From: Bacteroidales bacterium
Lineage (GTDB): Bacteria; Bacteroidota; Bacteroidia; Bacteroidales; UBA932
Direction: 5' to 3'
Assembly: GCA_017554335.1 (NCBI GenBank)
Contig: JAFZIO010000042.1
Span: 124,001 to 188,000, forward strand
DNA length: 64,000 nucleotides
In this document: in pieces, positions 36,607 to 47,026 of the stretch
How the letters are laid out: each line of letters begins with the position of its first letter
Position numbering within the stretch: position 1 is the first letter of the stretch
Position numbers and translations under genes: made by a program
The notes under the pieces: model-generated
What the model saw: the letters and a program-made list of their open reading frames with translations, nothing else
Database searches by the model: none
What the model was told of the DNA's origin: nothing

Positions 36607-37536
36607 TTGAAGAACTGGCCCCACTTCCTGCTCTGCCTCCTGCTCTCTGCGAGCATCTGGCTGATTCACAACCTCGCGCAAGACTATGCGGGGCTTGTGA
36701 CCGTCCCCGTCATGGCCCACAGTGCGCTCAAGGGGCGCGCCGCGGACGCCAAGGAGGCGGTAATGGTCAGCGCGCGCTGCTCGGCAACAGGCTTCAAGCT
36801 GCTGCAGCTTAAGCACCAGCGCCGGGACGCCCAGGTGAGCATTCACGAGGAGGACCTTGTGTGGGCCGGGGAAGACAAGTACCAGGTGTCTGCCGCCGAG
36901 ATGGCCAAATACACGTCGGACATCTTCGGCGACGGGGTAACCCTCATCACCTTCCTCAACCAGAACTACACCTTCGAGTTTGCCGCCGAGAATTACAAGA
37001 CCGTGCCCGTCAAGGCCGTCTTCTCGGCGTACTACAAACCGCAGTACATGGCCGCCGGGCCGATGAAACTGGTCCCCGATTCGGTAACCGTCTACGGAGA
37101 GGCAGACAAGCTCGCCGCCATCGAGGAGGTCGTTACCAGGTCTTTGACTTTCAACGACTTGTCCAAGAGCAAAGGAGGCGTCGTGCGGCTGGTCGAAGAG
37201 CCCGGTCTGCGTATGTCGGACCGCGACGTGACCTGGTCGCTGGAGGTAGTGCGTTACGTAGAGCTGCGGAGCAAGGTACGCCTGGCGGTGCATAATGTGC
37301 CCGCAGGAGTCGCTTTCTCCGTCTATCCTTCGCACGCCGAAGCTGTCTTCCGCTGCGAGTTCCCGGCCAGGGAGGATCCCGCCGAGAGCTGCGAGTTCTA
37401 TGTCGACTATGCCGAATTCGCTTCGTCCCACTCCGGCCGGTGCGTGGCGCACTGCGACAAACTGCCGCCGTACGTAATTGAGTGGCGGCTGGAGCCCGAG
37501 ACCTTCGACTGCATGGTCGTGGAGGATGCCCTATGA
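36607..37536 (+). CDS. YbbR-like domain protein
   Basis: A 309-residue protein with an N-terminal membrane anchor (FLLCLLLSASIWLIHNLA) and YbbR-like beta domains that would lie outside the inner membrane. The only suitable start is TTG at 36607, 3 bases after the yajC stop. YbbR proteins elsewhere sit with the c-di-AMP cyclase; here the neighbours are yajC and coaE, a common Bacteroidetes order. Function is not known. The stop overlaps the coaE start (ATGA). Confidence 0.82.
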   Translation: MKNWPHFLLCLLLSASIWLIHNLAQDYAGLVTVPVMAHSALKGRAADAKEAVMVSARCSATGFKLLQLKHQRRDAQVSIHEEDLVWAGEDKYQVSAAEMAKYTSDIFGDGVTLITFLNQNYTFEFAAENYKTVPVKAVFSAYYKPQYMAAGPMKLVPDSVTVYGEADKLAAIEEVVTRSLTFNDLSKSKGGVVRLVEEPGLRMSDRDVTWSLEVVRYVELRSKVRLAVHNVPAGVAFSVYPSHAEAVFRCEFPAREDPAESCEFYVDYAEFASSHSGRCVAHCDKLPPYVIEWRLEPETFDCMVVEDAL

Positions 37537-38051
37537 CGACTGTCCTCGTTACGGGTCCCATAGGCGGAGGCAAGTCTACCGTCTGCCGTCTGCTGGAGCT
37601 TGCAGGATATCCCGTCTACGACTGCGACTCCCGCTGCAAGGCCCTGTACGACAGCGTCCCCGGGCTTAAAGGGCAGATAGAGAAGGAGCTGGGCATACCG
37701 TTCGCCGAACTCGGACGCATCTTTAGCGACGCCTCCCTGCGCGAAAAGCTGGAAGTTTTAGTGTATCCTCTGCTGATCAAGGACATAGAGGAGTGGAAGG
37801 CCGGGCTTGATTCCGGCGCCGCCTTCATAGAGTCCGCGATAGCCCTGGAAAAACCGGCTTTCCGCCACCTCTGGGACAAGGTGCTTATGGTCACGGCACC
37901 CCTGCAGCAGAGGCTGGCCCGCAACCCCAGGACCGCCGAGCGCAACGCCCTTCAAAGCTACGACGGGACATTGATTGATTATACCATTTGCAACGACTCC
38001 GACTTGATGTCGCTGCACACCAAAGTAGATAAATTTTTAGAAACATTATGA
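37533..38051 (+). CDS. coaE: Dephospho-CoA kinase
   Basis: A 172-residue kinase that phosphorylates dephospho-CoA in the last step of CoA synthesis. The P-loop is GPIGGGKST and the substrate-site acidic pair is in YDCDSRCKALYD; the lid region includes RLARNPRT. The frame is open 17 codons upstream, but the ATG at 37533 gives the family start (MTTVLVTG) and overlaps the ybbR stop by 4 bases. It is slightly shorter than the usual ~200 residues. It overlaps the DUF5606 gene by 4 bases. Confidence 0.92.
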   Translation: MTTVLVTGPIGGGKSTVCRLLELAGYPVYDCDSRCKALYDSVPGLKGQIEKELGIPFAELGRIFSDASLREKLEVLVYPLLIKDIEEWKAGLDSGAAFIESAIALEKPAFRHLWDKVLMVTAPLQQRLARNPRTAERNALQSYDGTLIDYTICNDSDLMSLHTKVDKFLETL

Positions 38052-38479
38052 AAACTGATCTGGCCAAAATCCTGTCCGTCTCCGGACAGCACGGTCTTTA
38101 CCTTTATCTTGCCCAGGCCCGCAACGGCGCCATAGCCGAGTCCCTGAGCGACAAGAAGCGCACCGTCTTCGACACCCACAGCAAAGTATCTACCCTGAAC
38201 GATATCGCAATTTTCACTTCCGAGGGCGAAGTGCGTCTGGCAGAGGTGTTTACGGCAATGAAGAAAGAGGCCGATTCCGGAAAGGAAGTTCCTACTTCCA
38301 AGTCCGATTCCAACGCAATCAAGGCCTTCTTCGCCGCCGCAATTCCCAATTACGACGAAGACCGCTTCTACGTGTCACACATGAAGAAAGTGCTCGACTG
38401 GTACGGTGAGCTGGAGAAATACGCCTCCTTCGATTTCGTTACCGACGAAGAGCGCGAGAAGCAAGTTGAAGAGGCTTAA
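38048..38479 (+). CDS. DUF5606 family protein
   Basis: A 143-residue soluble protein found widely in Bacteroidetes next to coaE. It opens MKTDLAKILSVSGQHGLY and contains KKRTVFDTHSKVSTLNDIAIF, which I recognise as DUF5606. No catalytic motif, signal or membrane segment is visible. Function is unknown. It overlaps coaE by 4 bases and rimO by 14 bases, so it is firmly within the operon. Confidence 0.82.
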   Translation: MKTDLAKILSVSGQHGLYLYLAQARNGAIAESLSDKKRTVFDTHSKVSTLNDIAIFTSEGEVRLAEVFTAMKKEADSGKEVPTSKSDSNAIKAFFAAAIPNYDEDRFYVSHMKKVLDWYGELEKYASFDFVTDEEREKQVEEA

Positions 38480-39743
38480 GGTCATAACCCTTGGCTGTTC
38501 AAAGAACAGCGTGGACACGGAGCATCTGCTGGCGGCCCTGCCGGCGGATGAGTTCTCCGTGGCCGAAGAGGGCCCGCTGGACTACCTCCTGTACAACACC
38601 TGCGGCTTCATAGGAGACGCCAAGGAGGAGTCAATAAATGCCATTTTCGAAGGCGTCGAAGCCAAGCGCCGCGGAGAGACCCACGAGCTGCTGGTATTCG
38701 GCTGCCTCTCTGAACGTTACGCCAACCAGATGCCGGAGCTGATTCCGGAGGTGGACGCCTGGTTCGGGGCCCGCGACCTCAATCCGCTGCTGCGCTACCT
38801 GGGCGCCCCGCCGTCCCGTTTCACACGCCGCCGCCAGGAGAACCGCCGCGGTTACGCATACCTCAAAATATCCGAGGGATGCGACCGCCGCTGCTCATAT
38901 TGCGCCATCCCTTTCATCCGCGGGCCGCACAAGTCGGTGCCCATCGAGGACCTCGTCTCCGAGGCCACCCAGCTTGCATCCGAAGGCGTCAGCGAACTCA
39001 TCCTGATAGCCCAGGACACCACTTTCTACGGCCTCGACCTTTATGGCCGCAGGGCTCTGGCCGACGTGCTGAAGGCGCTGTCGGAGGTGGACGGCATCGA
39101 ACGCCTCCGCATCCATTATTCCTATCCCTCCGAGTTCCCGGAGGACGTGCTGGAGCAGATGGCCTCCAACCCCAAGGTTTGCAAGTACCTGGACATCCCC
39201 CTGCAGCACATTTCCGACGGCGTGCTGGGCTGTATGCACCGCCACATCGACGCCGCCGGCACCCGCAGCATCATTCGCCGGCTGAGGGAGAAGGTGCCCG
39301 GCGTCGTTCTGCGTACCACCATGATAGTGGGGCATCCCGGAGAGGGGCCCGACGAATTTCAGGAATTGCTGGACTTCGTGCGCGAAGCCCGCTTCGAACG
39401 CCTCGGAGCGTTTACCTATTCCGAGGAGGAAGGCACCTGGGGCGCCACGCACCTGGAGGACTCAGTGCCCGAGGAGGAGAAGCGCCGCCGCCTCGACGAG
39501 CTCATGACGCTTCAGTCAGCCATCTCGCTGGAATTCAACCGCTCCCGCATCGGCACCGTGGAGCGCGTGCTGGTCGACGACGTCGTAGGCGACACCCTTG
39601 TCTGCCGCAGCCAGTACGAAAGCCCCGAAGTCGACGGGGAGATCCTCGTGCCCAAGACCGCCGACGTTCCCGTCGGCTCCTACCTCTCCGTCCGCATCAC
39701 CGAGGCCGACGAGTACGATCTGAAGGCGGTCCCGGCTACCTGA
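38466..39743 (+). CDS. rimO: Ribosomal protein S12 methylthiotransferase
   Basis: A 425-residue radical SAM enzyme that methylthiolates an Asp of ribosomal protein S12. The N-terminal UPF0004 domain has cysteines in LGCSKNSVD, YNTCGFIGDA and FGCLSERY for the auxiliary cluster. The radical SAM motif is CDRRCSYCAIP, and a TRAM domain ends the protein (residues ~360-425). I set the start at TTG 38466, which gives MKRLKVITLGC; no ATG is closer. It converges with and overlaps the first PUL-end esterase by 8 bases. Confidence 0.93.
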   Translation: MKRLKVITLGCSKNSVDTEHLLAALPADEFSVAEEGPLDYLLYNTCGFIGDAKEESINAIFEGVEAKRRGETHELLVFGCLSERYANQMPELIPEVDAWFGARDLNPLLRYLGAPPSRFTRRRQENRRGYAYLKISEGCDRRCSYCAIPFIRGPHKSVPIEDLVSEATQLASEGVSELILIAQDTTFYGLDLYGRRALADVLKALSEVDGIERLRIHYSYPSEFPEDVLEQMASNPKVCKYLDIPLQHISDGVLGCMHRHIDAAGTRSIIRRLREKVPGVVLRTTMIVGHPGEGPDEFQELLDFVREARFERLGAFTYSEEEGTWGATHLEDSVPEEEKRRRLDELMTLQSAISLEFNRSRIGTVERVLVDDVVGDTLVCRSQYESPEVDGEILVPKTADVPVGSYLSVRITEADEYDLKAVPAT

Positions 39744-40836
39744 ACAGCGTCGGAGCGAGGACCTGAAGGTCGGCGCGCCAGGTGGTCCAGCTGTGGCCGG
39801 CCTGGGCGTTCTCCAGATACTGGTACTTCACGCCGGCGTCTTTCAAATAACCGAGGGCTTCCTGGCAGTTCTTGTAGGCGATGTCGGCGGGGCCGCCCTG
39901 AGTGAAATAGAGAGCCTTGAAGTTCCTGTTCAGAGCCGGAGCTATCTCATTCAGCTTGATATCAGCAACATACTCCTTCTGTTTGCCGGGCGAGAAACTG
40001 GAGCTCAGCACCCACACGTGGCTGAAAAGTTCGGGATGCTTGAAAGCGGTTTCGATGGTCTCCATTCCGCCCATGGACAAACCCGCCATGGCGCGGTGAG
40101 CCTGGTCGGCAATCACACGGTAGTTGGCCTCCACGAACGGGATGATATCTGCGACCATATCGCGGCCGAAAAGGGGCACTTCGCCCATCATGTCGGAAGT
40201 CTGTATGGTGCCGTTGGGCATAACCACTATCATAGGGACCATCTTGCCTTCTGCGAGCAGGTTGTCGAGTATCCAGCCGGCGGCACCGACTCCGGGCCAG
40301 GAGGCGTCGTTGTCTCCCCCGCCGTGGATCAGATACAGCACGGGCAGCTTCTCGGCGCTCTTCTCATAGCCGGCAGGAGTCCAGACATGCATACGGCGCA
40401 GCTCTCCAAGGGTCGAAGACCAGTACCAGCGCTGGGCCAGGGCTCCGTGAGGAACGTCCTTCACATAGCCCTCCCCTTTCGTCAGCACAGAGGCCTGCTC
40501 CGCTGAAAGCGGCGCCTTGGGGTCCTGCACCCGCACTCCGTCGACCATAAACGAATACCTGAAGCAACCGTCGCCCAGTCCCTCACACAGGCCCTTCCAG
40601 ACGCCGTTCTCCGCCTTTTCGAACTTAACCGGCTTGTCCCAGGGCAGGTCGCCGACAACGGCAACGGAAGAAGCTGAAGGGGCATATATCTGGAACAGCA
40701 CGTTTCCGTCCGGAAGCACGCGCACGGACTTCAAAGTATCATTCGGGGTAGGCTGCCGGAACCACTGTGCCCCGAGGGGAAAAGCCAGCACGGTGCCGAG
40801 CAGCACCGCACTGGCTAAAGTCATTAATCTACGCAT
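39736..40836 (-). CDS. CE1-like esterase (E-set plus alpha/beta hydrolase), PUL gene
   Basis: A 366-residue exported esterase with signal peptide (ending FPLGAQ). Residues ~30-115 resemble a CBM48/E-set module (FQIYAPSASSVAVVGD) and ~130-366 are the esterase D domain. The nucleophile is in AGLSMGGME and the catalytic His in AGHSWTTWR. Such enzymes remove feruloyl or acetyl groups from plant glycans. It is the last gene of the leftward PUL operon, 7 bases after the GH3 gene. Confidence 0.87.
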   Translation of the reverse strand: MRRLMTLASAVLLGTVLAFPLGAQWFRQPTPNDTLKSVRVLPDGNVLFQIYAPSASSVAVVGDLPWDKPVKFEKAENGVWKGLCEGLGDGCFRYSFMVDGVRVQDPKAPLSAEQASVLTKGEGYVKDVPHGALAQRWYWSSTLGELRRMHVWTPAGYEKSAEKLPVLYLIHGGGDNDASWPGVGAAGWILDNLLAEGKMVPMIVVMPNGTIQTSDMMGEVPLFGRDMVADIIPFVEANYRVIADQAHRAMAGLSMGGMETIETAFKHPELFSHVWVLSSSFSPGKQKEYVADIKLNEIAPALNRNFKALYFTQGGPADIAYKNCQEALGYLKDAGVKYQYLENAQAGHSWTTWRADLQVLAPTLFR

Positions 40837-40843
40837 ACCGAGC

Positions 40844-43084
40844 TTAAATGTTTACTTCTGCTGTCTGACGTATGTCGTTGGAAGCGGCGCCGAGGAGGAG
40901 CTGAAGCTTTCCGTGCTCCAGATCCCAGGCATTCGCTTCTTCGTTCCAGTAGCGGAGGTCGTCAAGGGCCACTTCCAGAGTGACGGTCCTGGTCTCCCCT
41001 GCTGCGAGGCTTACGCGCTTGAAGGCCTTGAGCTCCTTGCTGGGCCACTCAACCTTGGACTGGATGCGGCGGACATAGAGCTGCACCACTTCGTCGGCCG
41101 GCATCCCGCCCTCGTTAGTGAGCTTGAAGCTGACCTTCACGCCCTTGGAAGATGCCTTGGCCTTCAAGTCACCGTAGGCGAAGGTCACGTAGCTCAGGCC
41201 ATGGCCGAAGGCGTACATGGGCTTGACCAGCTTGGTGTCGAACCAGCGGTATCCCACCAGCGAGCCTTCGGTATAGTGGGACTCGGGCTTGGGCAGGGAG
41301 TCGATGAACGCCTGGCGCTCGGCCGGAGACATGGCAAGCACGTCGGGACGGAACATCAGGGTGAACAGGTCGCCGCCGGCGCCGTTCGGATCCGGGAAGT
41401 TACCCATGGCGTACGCCGGGGAGTCCTCGAGCTTCACGGGGAAGGTGAACGGGAGCTTGCCGGAAGGGGCGATGTCGCCGAAGAGCACCTCAGCAAGTGC
41501 GGTGCCGCCCTCGGTGCCGTTCCACCATCCCTGAACGATTGCAGGAGATGCAGGCTCGAGCACCTGCAGGTCGGTGGGACCGCCGGAGATGAGCACGCTC
41601 ACCAGGTTGGCGTTGGCCTCACGGAGTGCCTGCACAAGCGTTTCCTGGCCGCACGGGAGCTTGATGTCCTTGCGGTCGGAGCCTTCGGTCTCGATGTTCT
41701 TGTTTGTGCCGCCGAAGAAGATCACGAGGTCGGCCTCACGAGCCAGTGCGACGGCCTCCTCAGCCAGCGCAGGGTCGTATTCGGTAATGTCCGCCGTCTC
41801 AAGAGGTCCCAGGTTCTGGGGGCCCCACATACGGCGTGCGTAATTCTTGTAACCGGGGGCGTAAAGCACCTCCACGTCAGCTCCGGCACGCTTCTGAATG
41901 CCCTCCAGAGGGGTCACCTCGTAAAGGGCCTTCACGCCTGCTCCCATGCCGCCGCTCTGGACCTTCAGCACGGCGTTCTGGCCTATGACGGCGATCTTCT
42001 TGACGTCCTTGGCAATTGGCAGCACTCCTTCGTTCTTCAGCAGGACAATGCTCTTGCGGGCCACCTCAAGGGCGATCTGCTGGCACTCGGGCTGGGAGGT
42101 CATGACGGTATTGGCAACGTCGGCGGGAACTGCCTCAACGGCGTAGCGCACGCGCAGGATCTGGCGTACTTTCTCGTCCACAAGGTCCTCGGTGAGGGCT
42201 CCGGTGGCGATGGAGTCGATGACGGGCTGGCCAAGGTAGTTGGAGCCGGTCATCTGCACGTTGAGGCCATGGAGCATGGCGCCCATGGTGCTGTGCGTGC
42301 CGCCCCAGTCGCTTACGGTCATGCCCTTGAATCCCCACTCGCCGCGGAGTATCTCGTTGAGCAGGTGCTCGTTCTCCGAGCAATAGTCGCCGTTAACCTT
42401 GTTGTAGGCCGGCATTACGCTCATGGCGCCGCCCTCTATGATGGCGCGCTCGAAGGGCTTGAGGTAGATCTCACGGAGCGTACGCTCGTTCACGATGGCG
42501 TTGACGCTGCCGCGGTTGGTCTCCTGGTTATTGACGGCAAAGTGCTTGATACATACGGCAGTGCCTTCATCCTGCACGCCCTTGGTGTACTCCAGGGCCA
42601 GGGCGGCGGAGAGGATAGGATCCTCGCTGAGGTACTCATAGGTACGTCCGCCCACGGGGAGGCGCTGGATGTTCACGGCCGGGCCGAGGATGACGTCCTT
42701 GCCGCGGAGACGGGCTTCCTTGCCCATTCCGGTGCCGTACTTGTACGCCAGCTCCTCGCTCCAGGTGGCGGCAAGGGCCGAACCCGTAGGGAAGAATGTG
42801 GCGGAGTCAAGAGTCCAGCCGGCGCTCATGAAGCCGTTGGGCTGGCCTTCCTCGCGTATGCCGAAAGGACCGTCGGCATAGTTGATGTCGGCAATCCCCA
42901 GGCGCTCGACGCCGGCGGAGGACATGTTGGTCTTGCTGTGGAGCATCTCAACCTTCTCCTCCAGGGTCATCTGGGCTATGATGTCGTTTATGCGTGCATC
43001 ATTCCTTGTCAGACGTTCCTGGGGCAGAGGATTGTTGCAAGCAGCCGCCATCAGGACGGCTGCAATGATAAGTATACGATTCAT
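40844..43084 (-). CDS. GH3 beta-glycosidase lipoprotein, PUL gene
   Basis: A 746-residue GH3 enzyme with a lipoprotein signal (VLMAAACNN). The nucleophile is in GMTVSDWGGTHS, and the KHFAVNNQETNRG segment is the KH substrate-binding motif. The C-terminal ~100 residues form a fibronectin III-like domain. GH3 enzymes remove terminal beta-glucose or beta-xylose. It lies between two CE1 esterases with 6-7 base gaps, so acyl and glycosyl removal are likely coordinated in the periplasm. Sugar specificity is not readable. Confidence 0.92.
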   Translation of the reverse strand: MNRILIIAAVLMAAACNNPLPQERLTRNDARINDIIAQMTLEEKVEMLHSKTNMSSAGVERLGIADINYADGPFGIREEGQPNGFMSAGWTLDSATFFPTGSALAATWSEELAYKYGTGMGKEARLRGKDVILGPAVNIQRLPVGGRTYEYLSEDPILSAALALEYTKGVQDEGTAVCIKHFAVNNQETNRGSVNAIVNERTLREIYLKPFERAIIEGGAMSVMPAYNKVNGDYCSENEHLLNEILRGEWGFKGMTVSDWGGTHSTMGAMLHGLNVQMTGSNYLGQPVIDSIATGALTEDLVDEKVRQILRVRYAVEAVPADVANTVMTSQPECQQIALEVARKSIVLLKNEGVLPIAKDVKKIAVIGQNAVLKVQSGGMGAGVKALYEVTPLEGIQKRAGADVEVLYAPGYKNYARRMWGPQNLGPLETADITEYDPALAEEAVALAREADLVIFFGGTNKNIETEGSDRKDIKLPCGQETLVQALREANANLVSVLISGGPTDLQVLEPASPAIVQGWWNGTEGGTALAEVLFGDIAPSGKLPFTFPVKLEDSPAYAMGNFPDPNGAGGDLFTLMFRPDVLAMSPAERQAFIDSLPKPESHYTEGSLVGYRWFDTKLVKPMYAFGHGLSYVTFAYGDLKAKASSKGVKVSFKLTNEGGMPADEVVQLYVRRIQSKVEWPSKELKAFKRVSLAAGETRTVTLEVALDDLRYWNEEANAWDLEHGKLQLLLGAASNDIRQTAEVNI

Positions 43085-43090
43085 ATGCTT

Positions 43091-44299
<1,209 letters not shown>

Positions 44300-46135
44300 T
44301 TATTTCTTAGCAACATTGTCGAGCAGCAGGCCGCCTACGCCGGCATCGGCATAATTCTCATCCTGCACGGAGCCGGTAAACTTAAACTTAAGACTGCCGT
44401 CCGAATTGGAAGATACGGTAACAGTAGCGTCGTTCGGGATGAAATAGTACTTGCCGTCAACCTTAAAGTAGCATCCTCCGAACATGTTCCAGGAAGCGAA
44501 GCCCCAGCCGTTACCTGCTTTCCCGACTTCGTCAGGATAAGACATAACGGTATAGGTTCCTGCAAGATCCTGGGAACCGGCAGCGACTACGAGGTCGAAG
44601 TTGGCGACCAGGTCAGAGCCCTGATTTACGCTGACTCTCCAGAGAGTAACTCCGCTGAGAGCGGCACCGCTTGCGCTGGTGTTGCTTGCAGTCTGGTCTT
44701 CCATGGAATAAGTAAGACCGGAATTGATCTTGAGAACCACGTCACCGCTTACGTCGTCGCCACCTTCGCCGCCGCCGCTTGCAGGATCGTAATCCGGACC
44801 GGCAGCAGCCAGGTCGAAGATGGAGCAGGTGAAGCGATATGCACCTGTTGCAATCTTGGTTACCTCAACGGTGTAAGCACCGGCTGTGAGGCGAATCTTG
44901 TTACCGGCGTCGTCGATGTAGTAGGAGCCGCCCTCCATGAAGCCCATGCCCCATGCAGTGCCGTCGAACTCCCAACCGTCGGCCAACTGGCCGGCCTGGC
45001 TTGCGTAAGACGTACTGGGATAAGATCCGCTGTAATCTGTCTGACCTTCGGCAAGCAGGAACTCCAGATATGCCCTTACGTTCTTGCTCTTGTCGTAGAT
45101 GGTAACAGGGTGCTTGAGCACGCCGGACACAACTGCGCCGGACTGGTCTGTGACAGGCTGCAGTTCAGCCACCTCATAGGTGTAGTCGAGGGATGCGGGT
45201 CCGTCAGGCTTCTCAGGCTTTGTGAGTGCGGGGATAGCACCTTCGAAGAGGTACTCGACAGGGTAATTCTTGCCCCAGGCAATCCTCCAGCCCTCTTCGG
45301 TCCTGGTAACGGTGACGATACCGTCGGTAATCTTGGCAGCCGATGTTGCGCCGTTGGAGACGGTCCACCAGCAGGTGCCCCAGTCCGTGAAGGGATAACC
45401 TATGTTGTATATATCACCCGGATCCCAGCCTATTCCGAACTCGCCGGCGTTGATGACTCCGCCGACTGCACTGGGCTTATAGACGCCCTCGTGCAGGTAG
45501 CCGTCGTCGCTGAAGATATCCAGTGCCAGGTATCCGCCTTCTCCCTTCCAAACGGTCTGCCAGGTGGTCATGTCGAACTCCTGGGAGATGCCTTCGGTAG
45601 CGAGATTGATAGTCAGGGAGTTGGTGCCGTTGGGCACGTTGCTCTGGGCAGACATCACTACGGGAAGCGAAGTGGGAGCGGGATCCTCCTTGAATCCAAG
45701 GTTGCCCTTCCAGGTAAGGCAGGCGTCCTTGTCGGGAACCACGACGGTAATCTGATACTGGTTGCCGTTGCGTGACACCAGCACATAGCCGGAAGAAACG
45801 GCCTTGCCGTCCAGGAGGGTCTTCTCCGCCACGGCCTGACCTATCTGGGCCTCAGCCTCGGGAACGACCACATACTGGCCGGCCTCGAGCAATGCACCAT
45901 AACCTACCAGTCTGGTAGAGAAGCTGGCGCCGTCTCCGGAGAAGGAGAGGTCGAAGAAACGCCTGTCGTTAGCCCAGGTAGAGGCAGAGCTCGACAGAGA
46001 GCTGAGCTCGACGGCATTTGCAGGAGCGGTATAATGATCTGTGATCTCATTTATGGTGTCGGGGCCGATCTCAGTGCAAGATGCCCAGGCCACAAGAGCG
46101 AGACCAAGTGTTAAAACGTTTAATAACTTTTTCAT
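44300..46135 (-). CDS. Putative surface glycan-binding lipoprotein with repeated modules
   Basis: A 611-residue lipoprotein (signal LALVAWASCTE) in the position usually held by SusE/SusF-type or other surface glycan-binding proteins. At least two C-terminal modules repeat the pattern of an SGSY/AGTY turn, GWxF/GWGF, GGxYY/GGCYF and an Asp-rich strand pair (residues ~375-455 and ~515-605), and a weaker copy lies at ~225-300. A Gly-Asp-rich linker (GGGEGGDD) separates the last. No catalytic motif is seen. Glycan binding is inferred from position and from the aromatic content. Confidence 0.7.
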   Translation of the reverse strand: MKKLLNVLTLGLALVAWASCTEIGPDTINEITDHYTAPANAVELSSLSSSASTWANDRRFFDLSFSGDGASFSTRLVGYGALLEAGQYVVVPEAEAQIGQAVAEKTLLDGKAVSSGYVLVSRNGNQYQITVVVPDKDACLTWKGNLGFKEDPAPTSLPVVMSAQSNVPNGTNSLTINLATEGISQEFDMTTWQTVWKGEGGYLALDIFSDDGYLHEGVYKPSAVGGVINAGEFGIGWDPGDIYNIGYPFTDWGTCWWTVSNGATSAAKITDGIVTVTRTEEGWRIAWGKNYPVEYLFEGAIPALTKPEKPDGPASLDYTYEVAELQPVTDQSGAVVSGVLKHPVTIYDKSKNVRAYLEFLLAEGQTDYSGSYPSTSYASQAGQLADGWEFDGTAWGMGFMEGGSYYIDDAGNKIRLTAGAYTVEVTKIATGAYRFTCSIFDLAAAGPDYDPASGGGEGGDDVSGDVVLKINSGLTYSMEDQTASNTSASGAALSGVTLWRVSVNQGSDLVANFDLVVAAGSQDLAGTYTVMSYPDEVGKAGNGWGFASWNMFGGCYFKVDGKYYFIPNDATVTVSSNSDGSLKFKFTGSVQDENYADAGVGGLLLDNVAKK

Positions 46136-46154
46136 AATTACCTACTTTCTAGAA

Positions 46155-47015
46155 TTACCAGTCACACTCATCCCAGACCACTTCCTCAACGGTGGAGAAA
46201 TCAGCCGAAATCTTGTAGATGGGCGAGAAGTTGTAGTAGTTGTTGGTATTGTAACCGTTGCCGTTAGCCATTGCAGCGATACGGAGATAACGGTCCTGGA
46301 CATAAGGCTCACCGGTATTCTTGTTCACACCGAACAGGTCGGCGTTGGCAGAAGCGGTCATGTCGATCTCGAGGGTAATAAGCTCACCGGGAGTTACGTT
46401 CTTCTTCTTTGCTCCGTTATCCTTGCTGGCCAGGTTCATGTAGTTGCAGCCCACGAACATCTGGGTATTGGCGCAGAATGCTACATTGGCGATGGTGTTG
46501 GCCTTGGTGGGGTCGCTCAGTTCAACATAGAAAGTAGCGACAAGCTTCTTGCCTGCTGCATCGTATTTGAACTGGGGATCCTTGATGCGGCAGTAAGGAA
46601 CCAGACCGAAATTCAGGCGGTTCTTGCCTTTCTTGAGGGTGAAAGCCTTATTCTCGGGCTCATAGCAAGGGAGCTTCTTGGTGCTCAGTACATAATCACC
46701 GGCAAATACCAGGTTGTTGGTGTACATGCCGTCGTAGCGTACCATCCAGTCCTGGTCTGCCTCAGCCTGCCAGCCCTGTTCGATAACCACGAGGGCGCCG
46801 CCGTCGGCAGCGTAGGTATAGCTCCAGGTATTCCAGTCGAATGTGCCGGTCTGGGCGGTCTCTACGCCAATCTTCTCTCCTGTCAAAGCATCCAGGAGCT
46901 TGCCGTTAACCTGTGCATTGGGTCCTTCCATAGGATCCAGCTCGAACATGGAGCAGGAAACTGCTGAAGCAACAACAAGCGCACAAGCGGTAATAGCGTA
47001 TATTATTCTTTTCAT
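46155..47015 (-). CDS. DUF3823 lipoprotein, PUL gene
   Basis: A 286-residue lipoprotein (signal VVASAVSCSMFE). The N-terminal segment MEGPNAQVNGKLLDALTGE is characteristic of DUF3823, whose members follow SusD genes. The first ~110 residues resemble a carboxypeptidase-regulatory-like fold, and the second half (residues ~130-280) is a beta domain. A surface role in ligand binding is likely but not shown. It lies 11 bases after susD. Confidence 0.82.
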   Translation of the reverse strand: MKRIIYAITACALVVASAVSCSMFELDPMEGPNAQVNGKLLDALTGEKIGVETAQTGTFDWNTWSYTYAADGGALVVIEQGWQAEADQDWMVRYDGMYTNNLVFAGDYVLSTKKLPCYEPENKAFTLKKGKNRLNFGLVPYCRIKDPQFKYDAAGKKLVATFYVELSDPTKANTIANVAFCANTQMFVGCNYMNLASKDNGAKKKNVTPGELITLEIDMTASANADLFGVNKNTGEPYVQDRYLRIAAMANGNGYNTNNYYNFSPIYKISADFSTVEEVVWDECDW

Positions 47016-47026
47016 TGTCTTACCGA

